A DNA stretch of 9,564 nucleotides, taken from Betaproteobacteria bacterium (GTDB lineage Bacteria; Pseudomonadota; Gammaproteobacteria; Burkholderiales; Thiobacillaceae). The notes under the pieces were generated by a model, which saw nothing but the letters and a program-made list of their open reading frames with translations, searched no databases and was not told the DNA's origin. Every line of letters starts with the position of its first letter. Within the stretch, counting starts at the first letter, position 1. This document shows positions 1-8,017 of this stretch, piece by piece. A program made the position numbers and the translations under genes. Location of the stretch: contig JAIFLB010000006.1 of the NCBI GenBank assembly GCA_020049245.1, positions 1 through 9,564 of the forward strand, given 5' to 3'.

Positions 1-172
1 CACGTGAACCGATGCCGAGATCGAGCCAGGGGACTGCCTGAAAACGGGCGACGGCGGTATCCAGCGGCATGGCGTGGAAATCCAGCGGCACCAGGCTGCC
101 GTAGATGACGAACAGCAGATAGCCGAAGCCGATCAACCAGAGATGCCCGCGCGCGGTGGACTGGGTTTTCAC
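1..172 (-). CDS. VanZ-like membrane protein, N-terminal part (cut by window edge)
   Basis: The minus strand from 172 to the window edge encodes about 57 residues beginning VKTQSTARGHLWLIGF, read from a GTG start. A hydrophobic segment at residues 9-30 is followed by YGSLVPLDF and then by VPWLDLGIGSR. These two blocks are characteristic of the VanZ-like family, whose members are small polytopic inner-membrane proteins named after the teicoplanin-resistance gene vanZ. Most chromosomal members have no assigned function. The GTG at 172-170 overlaps the TGA of the upstream beta-helix gene (171-169) in a GTGA junction, so the two are probably translationally coupled and co-transcribed. The C-terminal part lies outside the window, so total length and further domains are unknown. 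The family call rests on these two motifs only. The GTG start is chosen for the coupling; I see no better start within the short stretch available. Confidence 0.72.
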   Translation of the reverse strand, partial: MKTQSTARGHLWLIGFGYLLFVIYGSLVPLDFHAMPLDTAVARFQAVPWLDLGIGSR

Positions 173-1485
173 GGTTGTGCAGAAGGCGAACGCTCGATCA
201 GCGCACCGATCGCGATTGTTGTTCGGAGCGGGCGGAGCTGGCCGGCATGGTCGCGCTCGATGTCGGGCAGGTCGCGCAGCCAGGCCGGATCGATGCGCCG
301 GGTTGGCGTCTTGCCATGGCGCGGTGTCAGGTCGAGCGTGACCAGTTCTGCGTTTGGCCGCGCCAGATACCGCCCGGCGGAGGCTCGACTGCCAACCAGG
401 TTCTCCCGCTGCATACCGCCCTGCAACGGCCGCGCCGCAAATATGACATTGCCGGCGACGAGTTGCGTGTACGGGTTGTGTTCCGGCTCCAGCACGCTGA
501 TGCCGTTGCCGCTGGCGACCACCGTGTTGAACAGCACCCGCACCTCACGTGGCACGTCGTTGTGCGGCTGGATGCGAATGGCGTCGGGGCCGTCGGTGAC
601 GAGCAGGTTGTTGTACAGCGCCAGATTGCCTTCTCCCTGAAACAGGGATTCACCCGGGTTCTGCCAGAACAGGTTGGCGTAGATCAGTGTGCGGTCGTGC
701 ATGCCCTGCCCCGTCTTCGGCATGTGTCCAATCAGCACATTCGGCCGCGCCATCGGGCCGGGCGGGCCGGCATGGGTGCGGTCGAACAGGTTTTTCCGGA
801 TGACGGTGTCGTGTCGTTCGCCCGCGCCCGGCAGGTTTTCAGGTCGTGGCAACTGGTGCTTGATCTGCAGGTTGTAGCCAACCGTGTCGCTGATTGTGTT
901 GTCTTCGATCAGGCCGGCGACGAACGGCGCCGCACCGTTCGAATTACCGAAATACATGCCGGTGCCAACGCGTTCAATGCGATTGCCGCGCACCACCCAG
1001 CCGAACGCCGGGCACTTGGTCGAAATGCCGACGTTCTGCTGCGAGGCCGCGTGGTCGTGGATATAGAGATTCTCCAGCGTCACGAAATGCGCATAGGCGG
1101 CGTGGCCTTCCGCCTTCACCGCATCTACCCGCTGATTGCCGCCATCCAGTTCGAGGTGTTGAATTTGAAGATGCCGCACATCGACCAGGCTGACGGTATT
1201 GGCGCCGGCGCGGGCGATGAAGCGCGCGCGCGGTCCGGTTGCCGGCCCGGCGATGACGATCGGGCGTCCGGGCTCGCCGCTCAGGCCGCGCAAGGGCAGG
1301 CCGCGCTCATAATCGCCGGCGCTCAGCAGCAGGCGATCGCCGGCGGTCAAACGCGGCAGGAAGGTGCGGTAATCGTTAGGCCCGGCGACAAAATCAGCCG
1401 CTACCGCAATGCCGGCCAGGCAGCCGGCACAGCACAGCCAAGCGGTGACGAGTGCGTGTTTCAGCCTGGCACCGGCGCTGGGCAT
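169..1485 (-). CDS. exported right-handed parallel beta-helix protein
   Basis: This encodes 438 residues. The first 30 or so form a signal peptide: a short basic start (R7, K9, H10), a hydrophobic core and an AVA/AD cleavage site near residue 29. A cysteine at 22 preceded by CAG is a poor lipobox match, so Sec export without lipidation is the simpler reading. The mature part has short repeating strands typical of PbH1-type beta-helix proteins, with many Asn/Asp turns (for example VRGNRIERVG, LIEDNTISDT, LIYANLFWQN, ALYNNLLVT, VLFNTVVASG). The fold resembles polysaccharide lyases and NosD-like proteins, but I cannot identify catalytic residues, so enzymatic activity is not claimed. A carbohydrate- or envelope-related role is an inference. 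The ATG lies inside the end of aroK (25-nt overlap), with GGAAG a suitable distance upstream. The stop overlaps the VanZ-like start. Confidence 0.8.
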   Translation of the reverse strand: MPSAGARLKHALVTAWLCCAGCLAGIAVAADFVAGPNDYRTFLPRLTAGDRLLLSAGDYERGLPLRGLSGEPGRPIVIAGPATGPRARFIARAGANTVSLVDVRHLQIQHLELDGGNQRVDAVKAEGHAAYAHFVTLENLYIHDHAASQQNVGISTKCPAFGWVVRGNRIERVGTGMYFGNSNGAAPFVAGLIEDNTISDTVGYNLQIKHQLPRPENLPGAGERHDTVIRKNLFDRTHAGPPGPMARPNVLIGHMPKTGQGMHDRTLIYANLFWQNPGESLFQGEGNLALYNNLLVTDGPDAIRIQPHNDVPREVRVLFNTVVASGNGISVLEPEHNPYTQLVAGNVIFAARPLQGGMQRENLVGSRASAGRYLARPNAELVTLDLTPRHGKTPTRRIDPAWLRDLPDIERDHAGQLRPLRTTIAIGALIERSPSAQP

Positions 1486-2021
1486 TGGGTACGACTTCCG
1501 ATTGCCGCCAGCGACAAACTGTTCTCCAACCGGCGCACCAGTGCATGCGTGCTCTGACGACCGGAATCGAGCACGATGTCGGCGGTATCCATATAGAGCG
1601 CATGCCGCACGGCATACAGTTCCTTCAACTTGCCGAGCGGATCGTCGGTTTGCAGCAGCGGGCGGTTCTTGTCATGCCGCGTGCGCATGAATAATTCCTG
1701 TGGCTGGCAACGCAAATACACCACAGTGCCGCGTTCCTTCAGCGCGGCACGGTTTTCCGGCGCCAGGATTGCACCGCCGCCGGTGGCCAGCACAATGCCT
1801 TGCAGCTGGCTCAATTCATCGATGACGCAGATTTCGCGACGACGAAAGCCGGATTCGCCCTCGATTTCGAAAATCGTTGGAATGGAAACACCGCAGCGGG
1901 CGACGATTTCATGATCGGAATCATAAAAAGCCAGGCCGCGATTGCGCGACAGAATCTTGCCGATGGTGGTCTTGCCTGAACCCATCAGGCCAACCAGAAA
2001 TATGTTGCAACTTGGAATCAT
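1461..2021 (-). CDS. aroK: shikimate kinase
   Basis: This 186-aa protein catalyses ATP-dependent 3-phosphorylation of shikimate in the cytoplasm, the fifth step of the chorismate (aromatic amino acid) pathway. The diagnostic elements are all visible. The Walker A loop GLMGSGKT is at residues 11-18. DSD at 34-36 holds the shikimate-binding aspartate. FEIEGESGFRRRE near 51-63 has the substrate-binding arginine. LATGGGAI holds the glycine triplet, and KNRPLL carries the lid arginine. Length fits AroK/AroL, with an extra C-terminal tail (SRTQCPAPVPG) that lies in the overlap with the next gene. The gene follows dciA by 43 nt on the same strand, so they may share a transcript. In many beta- and gammaproteobacteria aroK is followed by aroB; here it is followed by a beta-helix gene. 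Whether this is the only shikimate kinase of the genome cannot be seen. No strong Shine-Dalgarno precedes the ATG, but the start agrees with the family's N terminus. Confidence 0.93.
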   Translation of the reverse strand: MIPSCNIFLVGLMGSGKTTIGKILSRNRGLAFYDSDHEIVARCGVSIPTIFEIEGESGFRRREICVIDELSQLQGIVLATGGGAILAPENRAALKERGTVVYLRCQPQELFMRTRHDKNRPLLQTDDPLGKLKELYAVRHALYMDTADIVLDSGRQSTHALVRRLENSLSLAAIGSRTQCPAPVPG

Positions 2022-2064
2022 GGCGAAATTGTAACCGGCCTGCTTTACCCGTTGAGAAGGTGGC

Positions 2065-2502
2065 TCAGCGCCCGTGCCGCCGGCTCAGCAAACGTTCCAG
2101 CGCGTCTTTCAGCTCACCCTCCGGCAGACTGGTTTCCAGCGCCTTGAAGGCATTCAGTCCCGCCACCGGAATGTCATGCTTTTCCGGAATTGGCGGCAGG
2201 CTCCAGTCGGCCCGAATCTTCACCTTGATGCTGTTGACTGGTGTATCCGGTTGATTCAACACGCTGGCCACCCCTTTGGCCTGGGCCCGCACCCGGCTGG
2301 CGGCGGCGCCGTTGGCGCAATAGATCACCGCCACATCGGCCTGCACCGAAGCGATGCGACAGGCGCGCGCCACTGCGGCGGGAACGATGCCGGCAAATCG
2401 ACGGTTGAGTCCGAACAGCCGCTCAGCCTCCGGCAAGGCCACCGCGAACTGCGGTTCCGCCTGCAACAAACCGCGAACTCGCAACAGAGAAAAGGGACGC
2501 AT
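2065..2502 (-). CDS. dciA: DciA-type DUF721 protein, predicted helicase-loading factor
   Basis: This encodes 145 residues. The N-terminal half (about 20-95) has the DUF721 pattern: a helix with RLFGLNRRFAGIVPAAVARAC, then ASVQADVAVIYCANGAAASRVR and a further helix ending VLNQ. In bacteria lacking DnaC/DnaI, DciA proteins load or stimulate the replicative helicase DnaB at replication initiation. That role is family knowledge, not shown by this sequence. The C-terminal tail (LPEGELKDALERLLSRRHGR) is charged and helical. The gene sits divergent to secA, a neighbourhood commonly seen for DUF721 genes in beta- and gammaproteobacteria, which supports the call. The ATG at 2502 has no clear purine-rich ribosome binding site. 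Start choice is therefore based on the ORF limit and normal family length. Confidence 0.8.
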   Translation of the reverse strand: MRPFSLLRVRGLLQAEPQFAVALPEAERLFGLNRRFAGIVPAAVARACRIASVQADVAVIYCANGAAASRVRAQAKGVASVLNQPDTPVNSIKVKIRADWSLPPIPEKHDIPVAGLNAFKALETSLPEGELKDALERLLSRRHGR

Positions 2503-2633
2503 GAAAAAAGCGGAAACCGAGGTCAGGAAGGCTGAAACGGCGGCATGGTAGCATTCGCCGCAATCGCGAACTCGGTTCGCGAACTCGGTTCGATTTCGTC
2601 CTCCATTACGCCCTGTCCTCCGTCACATTTCCC
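2503..2633. promoter_or_regulatory. divergent intergenic region between dciA and secA
   Basis: These 131 nt separate two divergently transcribed genes and so should hold promoters for both. I cannot point to a confident -35/-10 pair on either strand. The visible structure is the tandem hairpin repeat at 2565-2592. Neither gene has a recognisable Shine-Dalgarno in this region: the sequence just before the secA ATG is pyrimidine-rich (ending TCACATTTCCC). I see no SecM-like arrest ORF of credible length. Confidence 0.45.
2565..2592. repeat. two tandem copies of a 13-bp unit with dyad symmetry
   Basis: The unit CGCGAACTCGGTT occurs at 2565-2577 and again, perfectly, at 2578-2590, followed by CG. 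Within each unit CGAAC-TCG-GTTCG is a 5-bp stem with a 3-nt loop, and the seam between copies is the palindrome TTCGCGAA. The repeat lies 42-69 nt upstream of the secA start and 63-90 nt upstream of the dciA start. It could be an operator, a small RNA structure in the secA 5' leader, or a simple duplication. The sequence does not decide between these. Confidence 0.75.
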
Positions 2634-5372
<2,739 letters not shown>

Positions 5373-5377
5373 ACATC

Positions 5378-5605
5378 ATGCCTTACTACATCTACAAGAT
5401 CGGCCCGCTCAACATCCTGGAAAAGCTCGGCATTGCGGAGAGCTTCAAGGAGGCCAAGAGCCTGGCCAATGAACATCGTAAACACCTGCTACCAAACAGC
5501 GGTCAGACGGTGAAGATGACCTTTGCCGAGAACGAACTCGCTGCGGAAGATGTACTTTCCCAACCGAGAGAAGGCGAAGTCGGTCTGATCGGGGACGACT
5601 ACTAA
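5378..5605 (+). CDS. small conserved-looking protein of unknown function downstream of secA
   Basis: This is a 75-aa, acidic, soluble protein beginning MPYYIYKIGPLNILEKLG and ending IGDDY. I do not recognise a named domain. It has a short hydrophobic/aromatic beginning (YYIYKI) followed by amphipathic helical stretches (EKLGIAESFKEAKSLANEH, then VKMTFAENELAAEDVLS), with no signal peptide or membrane segment. Its ATG lies 5 nt after the secA stop, so translation is probably coupled to secA. An in-frame upstream start at 5318 would lie inside secA and add 20 unlikely residues, so the ATG at 5378 is preferred. I recall similar short proteins starting with a YYIYKI-like motif in betaproteobacteria, but that is memory only and gives no function. 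Confidence 0.72.
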   Translation: MPYYIYKIGPLNILEKLGIAESFKEAKSLANEHRKHLLPNSGQTVKMTFAENELAAEDVLSQPREGEVGLIGDDY

Positions 5606-5624
5606 CCCCACCTTTTCAACTGCC

Positions 5625-6086
5625 ATGTCCGGCTACAACGAATCCGCCTACAAGCAAGCCCGCGATTCCGCCATCGCGTTGCCTTGCCCGTTTGAACGTG
5701 CGTTGTTGTCGCTCTGCGCGGTGTGTGGCAAGTCAAGGAAACTGCTGTTGGCAGAGCGGGAAGCAATTACCTGCACGGAACAGCGCGCCAATTCGCAGTG
5801 CATCGAATTTCATCAAGCCTTGCACGCCAATGCCCGCTTCGCGCTGCATATCGACCCGAATCAGCCTTGGCCTTTCGGTAAGGAAATCCGCGCCCAGTGC
5901 GGCGGCATCCTTGGCTTGCGCGATATGCTGACGACACCGGAAAACAATCCCGGTAGCGATATCTCGCATGTTTTGAATGTCGGGCTGACTCGCTACGGCG
6001 AGATCGCCGACTTCCCCTATTCGGAAATCATGCGCGCCATCGTGCATTACCAACCACGCAAGCGGCGCAGTGATACCTCGGAGTGA
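5625..6086 (+). CDS. unknown protein with six cysteines, last gene of the secA unit
   Basis: This 153-aa protein has no recognised domain name. Six cysteines occur at 21, 31, 34, 50, 59 and 92. The first group is CPFERALLSLCAVC, with a CxxC pair at 31-34. LAEREAITC and NSQCIEF follow, then RAQCGGILGLRDML. The spacing would suit a metal or iron-sulfur site or disulfides. There is no signal peptide, so a cytoplasmic metal site is the more natural guess, but nothing proves it. The C-terminal stretch FPYSEIMRAIVHYQPRKRR is basic and helical. The start is 19 nt after the preceding stop, without a clear Shine-Dalgarno. The gene ends 32 nt before the convergent stop of the SAM hydrolase. Coding status is supported by the continuous ORF, the tight spacing with the upstream genes and the ordered protein-like composition. 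Confidence 0.72.
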   Translation: MSGYNESAYKQARDSAIALPCPFERALLSLCAVCGKSRKLLLAEREAITCTEQRANSQCIEFHQALHANARFALHIDPNQPWPFGKEIRAQCGGILGLRDMLTTPENNPGSDISHVLNVGLTRYGEIADFPYSEIMRAIVHYQPRKRRSDTSE

Positions 6087-6118
6087 TCACTGGCTAAAAC
6101 GGGATTTGACGTGACAGC

Positions 6119-6910
6119 CTAGTGCACCGGTCCATGGCTGTGGCTCGACAGCCTGACCAGGTCGCCCACTTTCAGATCAAGAAATGCCGCTGCATTGGCC
6201 CGATTCGCGGCGATTTCGATCAAACCAGCGCTGTTCTGATACCAAAACAATTCACCCTTGCCGGCATCGGAAAAGACACGCCGCCAAGGCAGTGTTTTGC
6301 CTTTCACCTCAAGTTGCGATGTGGCATCCGCGAGACCGCCGCGAATGCCGGTCCAGGCATTGCCGAAGTGGTCGATATAGAGAACGCGGGGTAGATCGGA
6401 GGCATCGAACTGGATGTTTGGTTCGGCAACCAGCGTCAGCTTGTCAGCCGGGAATTGACCTGCGGCGATCCAGGCTGCGATGGGGGCAAACAGATCCCGG
6501 CCATGAAACGTTTCCGACAATCCTGCCGGACGCCAATGGATGTGCCAACTGCGATGCTGCTGGGCGCGCGCCGCGACGATGGAGAGCAGACCGTTGTCCG
6601 GACCGACGAACCAGCGACCATCGGCTTCGACCACCAACGCCTCGCGCGCGCCACCGACGCCGGGATCCACGACACAGAAAAACACGCTGCCCACCGGAAA
6701 CGATGGCGCCAAGCCAGCCAGCAATTGAGCACCGGCGTGGGCGTTGTAATCCGGCACCGCGTGCAGCAGGTCGATCACACCCACGCCGGGCGCCTCAGCA
6801 GCCATTACGGCCTTGATCTGGCCGACATAGGGGTCATGCCAGCCATAGTCGGTAAACAGCACCAGTAGCGGAACCGCTTGTGAACCTGAAGACGTTCCGG
6901 CGCTGCCCAC
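6119..6910 (-). CDS. S-adenosyl-L-methionine hydrolase (adenosine-forming), DUF62 family
   Basis: This encodes 263 residues from a GTG start. The family includes SAM hydroxide adenosyltransferases, which split SAM into adenosine and methionine, and the related SAM-dependent halogenases. The signatures are LLVLFTDYGWHDPYVGQIK (Asp21), VVDPGVGGAR (Asp82, Arg89), WFVGPDNGLL, and TFHGRDLFAPIAA (His136). Asp82/Arg89/His136 correspond to the water-activating Asp-Arg-His triad of the archaeal enzymes, which favours hydrolase over halogenase. The C-terminal domain has YIDHFGNAWTGI, as expected. An ATG at 6940 gives ten extra residues that overlap the upstream gene. I prefer the GTG at 6910 because AAGGAG lies 8 nt before it. 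The gene directly follows the cysteine-cluster gene and is probably co-transcribed. No signal peptide is seen. The physiological role of these enzymes in bacteria is poorly known. Confidence 0.88.
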   Translation of the reverse strand: MGSAGTSSGSQAVPLLVLFTDYGWHDPYVGQIKAVMAAEAPGVGVIDLLHAVPDYNAHAGAQLLAGLAPSFPVGSVFFCVVDPGVGGAREALVVEADGRWFVGPDNGLLSIVAARAQQHRSWHIHWRPAGLSETFHGRDLFAPIAAWIAAGQFPADKLTLVAEPNIQFDASDLPRVLYIDHFGNAWTGIRGGLADATSQLEVKGKTLPWRRVFSDAGKGELFWYQNSAGLIEIAANRANAAAFLDLKVGDLVRLSSHSHGPVH

Positions 6911-6915
6911 CTCAG

Positions 6916-7860
6916 TTACTCCTTGCTGCCGCAGCCGCAATCACCCGCGCGTGGCGTGTCGGAATATTTCTCTTCTTCCAGCTTGTCGCGGTTGGCGAGA
7001 TATTCGGCTTTCACGAGTTCGGCACGCGCCTTCAGGCGTTCCATGCGCTGTTCGTAGGCGCCATCGCGCTCTTCCAGGAATTTCTCGTTGAACAGCACGT
7101 GCTTCAGGAAGTTGTAGCCGAATTCGATCAACGCTTCATCGTCGGTCAGCAGAACGGTCATCACTTCGACCGGTACGTCGTAGGTGCGGTTGAACGAATC
7201 ACTGGCGACGAAGGCGCGGAAGCGGTCGACGTCGTAGCTGGCCATGAAGAACAATTGATTCGAGATTTCCGGCGGTTTTCCGATGCCGGGGCCGGCGGAT
7301 TTGCGCTTCAGCACCAGTTGTCGCCAGCCACGACCCTTTTCGTCATAGACATCGACACCCTGTTCCTGGCGATATTCGTCGATGGTCAGCGAACGCGGCT
7401 CCTGATGACCCAGGCAATGCTTTTCCTGCACAAAGGCATAAGAGGTACGGTCAACGAATTCCTCCTGGTTACGCATCGACAGCAGCGCGACCGGGTAGTA
7501 GCGACAGGCAGTCGGACGGTCTTCGTATACGCCACAGCCTTCAGGCCGCATGAACTGGCAGGCGGTGCCACCTTCGACCGGGCGGAATTTCACGCCGGGC
7601 ATGCCGTCCTGGTCCATCTCGTAAGGCACGGTATAGGCCTTGAGAAACTCGCCGGACGACATCTCCAGCCGGTTTTTCAAGCGCAGGATGTCATACGGTG
7701 TCAGCGTGATATCGATGTTGGCGCAACAGGCATTCCAGCAGCCGACGTCCTTGTGGCAGCGGAATTGGATCACCTTGTCGCCGCTCAGCATGTTGGGGCT
7801 GACCGGGCTCAGCTCGAAGGGAGCCTCATCGGCAAGATTCTTGAATTGGCTTTCGTCCAT
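6916..7860 (-). CDS. YkgJ-type cysteine-cluster protein (putative Fe/Zn-binding)
   Basis: This 314-aa protein carries the zinc/iron-chelating cysteine cluster of the YkgJ family near its N terminus. FRCHKDVGCWNACC supplies Cys35, Cys41, Cys45 and Cys46. Then CQFMRPEGCGVYEDRPTACRYYP supplies Cys101, Cys109 and Cys119, the usual second half of the domain. Cys149 follows. The protein is much longer than the minimal YkgJ domain (roughly 100-130 residues). Its C-terminal half is helical and highly charged (EERDGAYEQRMERLKARAELVKAEYLANRDKLEEEK). It ends in DCGCGSKE, a possible extra metal-binding tail. The metal and substrate are not established for the family. I chose the ATG at 7860 because GAGGT sits 5 nt upstream; an ATG at 7926 would place the start inside the inverted repeat at 7915-7948. 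The gene follows the aprA terminator and precedes the SAM hydrolase, so it likely heads its own two-gene unit. Confidence 0.85.
   Translation of the reverse strand: MDESQFKNLADEAPFELSPVSPNMLSGDKVIQFRCHKDVGCWNACCANIDITLTPYDILRLKNRLEMSSGEFLKAYTVPYEMDQDGMPGVKFRPVEGGTACQFMRPEGCGVYEDRPTACRYYPVALLSMRNQEEFVDRTSYAFVQEKHCLGHQEPRSLTIDEYRQEQGVDVYDEKGRGWRQLVLKRKSAGPGIGKPPEISNQLFFMASYDVDRFRAFVASDSFNRTYDVPVEVMTVLLTDDEALIEFGYNFLKHVLFNEKFLEERDGAYEQRMERLKARAELVKAEYLANRDKLEEEKYSDTPRAGDCGCGSKE
6919..6924 (-). promoter_or_regulatory. ribosome binding site that fixes the SAM hydrolase start
   Basis: AAGGAG on the minus strand forms the last two sense codons (AAG GAG) of the cysteine-cluster gene. It is followed by TAA CTGAG and then GTG at 6910. 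The 8-nt spacing is close to ideal, and no comparable motif precedes the ATG at 6940. Confidence 0.75.
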
Positions 7861-7865
7861 GATCG

Positions 7866-7870
7866 ACCTC
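7866..7870 (-). promoter_or_regulatory. ribosome binding site of the cysteine-cluster gene
   Basis: GAGGT on the minus strand lies 5 nt upstream of the ATG at 7860. It supports this start over the upstream in-frame ATG at 7926. Confidence 0.6.
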
Positions 7871-7914
7871 GAAAATTGCGGAACGGAATGAAGGGGGGAT
7901 ATTGGGGAGTAAAG

Positions 7915-7948
7915 CGTCATTCGCAAGGGCCCACCCTTGAGAATGACG
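7915..7948. repeat. 34-bp REP-like inverted repeat
   Basis: On the plus strand the outer arms are CGTCATTC (7915-7922) and GAATGACG (7941-7948), perfectly complementary. The inner arms are CAAGGG (7924-7929) and CCCTTG (7934-7939), also perfect. One G/A mismatch (7923/7940) separates the two stem parts, and the loop is CCCA. A 14-bp stem with GTCATTC/GAATGAC ends resembles the short dispersed palindromes found between genes in many proteobacteria. It has no U-tract of its own. It sits between the aprA terminator and the cysteine-cluster gene and may protect transcript ends or simply be a dispersed element. Confidence 0.75.
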
Positions 7949-7966
7949 GTTCAAAAAAGCCAGATG

Positions 7967-7995
7967 AAAAAAAACGGGCGCCTTGTGAGCGCCCG
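7967..7995 (-). terminator. intrinsic terminator of aprA
   Basis: On the minus strand, 22 nt after the aprA stop, CGGGCGC (7995-7989) pairs perfectly with GCGCCCG (7981-7975) around a 7-nt loop. Eight T residues (7974-7967) follow directly. This is a strong rho-independent terminator, so the apr transcript very likely ends with aprA and does not run into the cysteine-cluster gene. Confidence 0.92.
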
Positions 7996-8017
7996 CTTCT
8001 TTACTTACAGCGCCCGA

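Noticed and set aside
175..1557. 460-codon plus-strand frame opposite the beta-helix gene
   Set aside because: The opposite strand encodes a protein with a signal peptide and beta-helix repeats, coupled to neighbours on both sides. The plus frame has no family features.
2501..2551. 16-codon ORF (MKKAETEVRKAETAAW) upstream of secA with an AAAGGGA-like site, a possible leader peptide
   Set aside because: It is very short, starts on bases shared with the antisense dciA start, lacks a signal or arrest-like sequence, and ends 82 nt before secA. Chance is more likely.
6068..6092. 7-bp inverted repeat (CAGTGAT/ATCACTG) at the end of the cysteine-rich gene as a bidirectional terminator
   Set aside because: It overlaps the coding end, is not GC-rich and has no T-tract on either strand, so it is not a convincing terminator.
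7861..7926. N-terminal extension of the cysteine-cluster protein from the ATG at 7926
   Set aside because: The extension (MRMTLYSPISPLHS...) starts inside the palindrome and has no family character. The ATG at 7860 has a Shine-Dalgarno.
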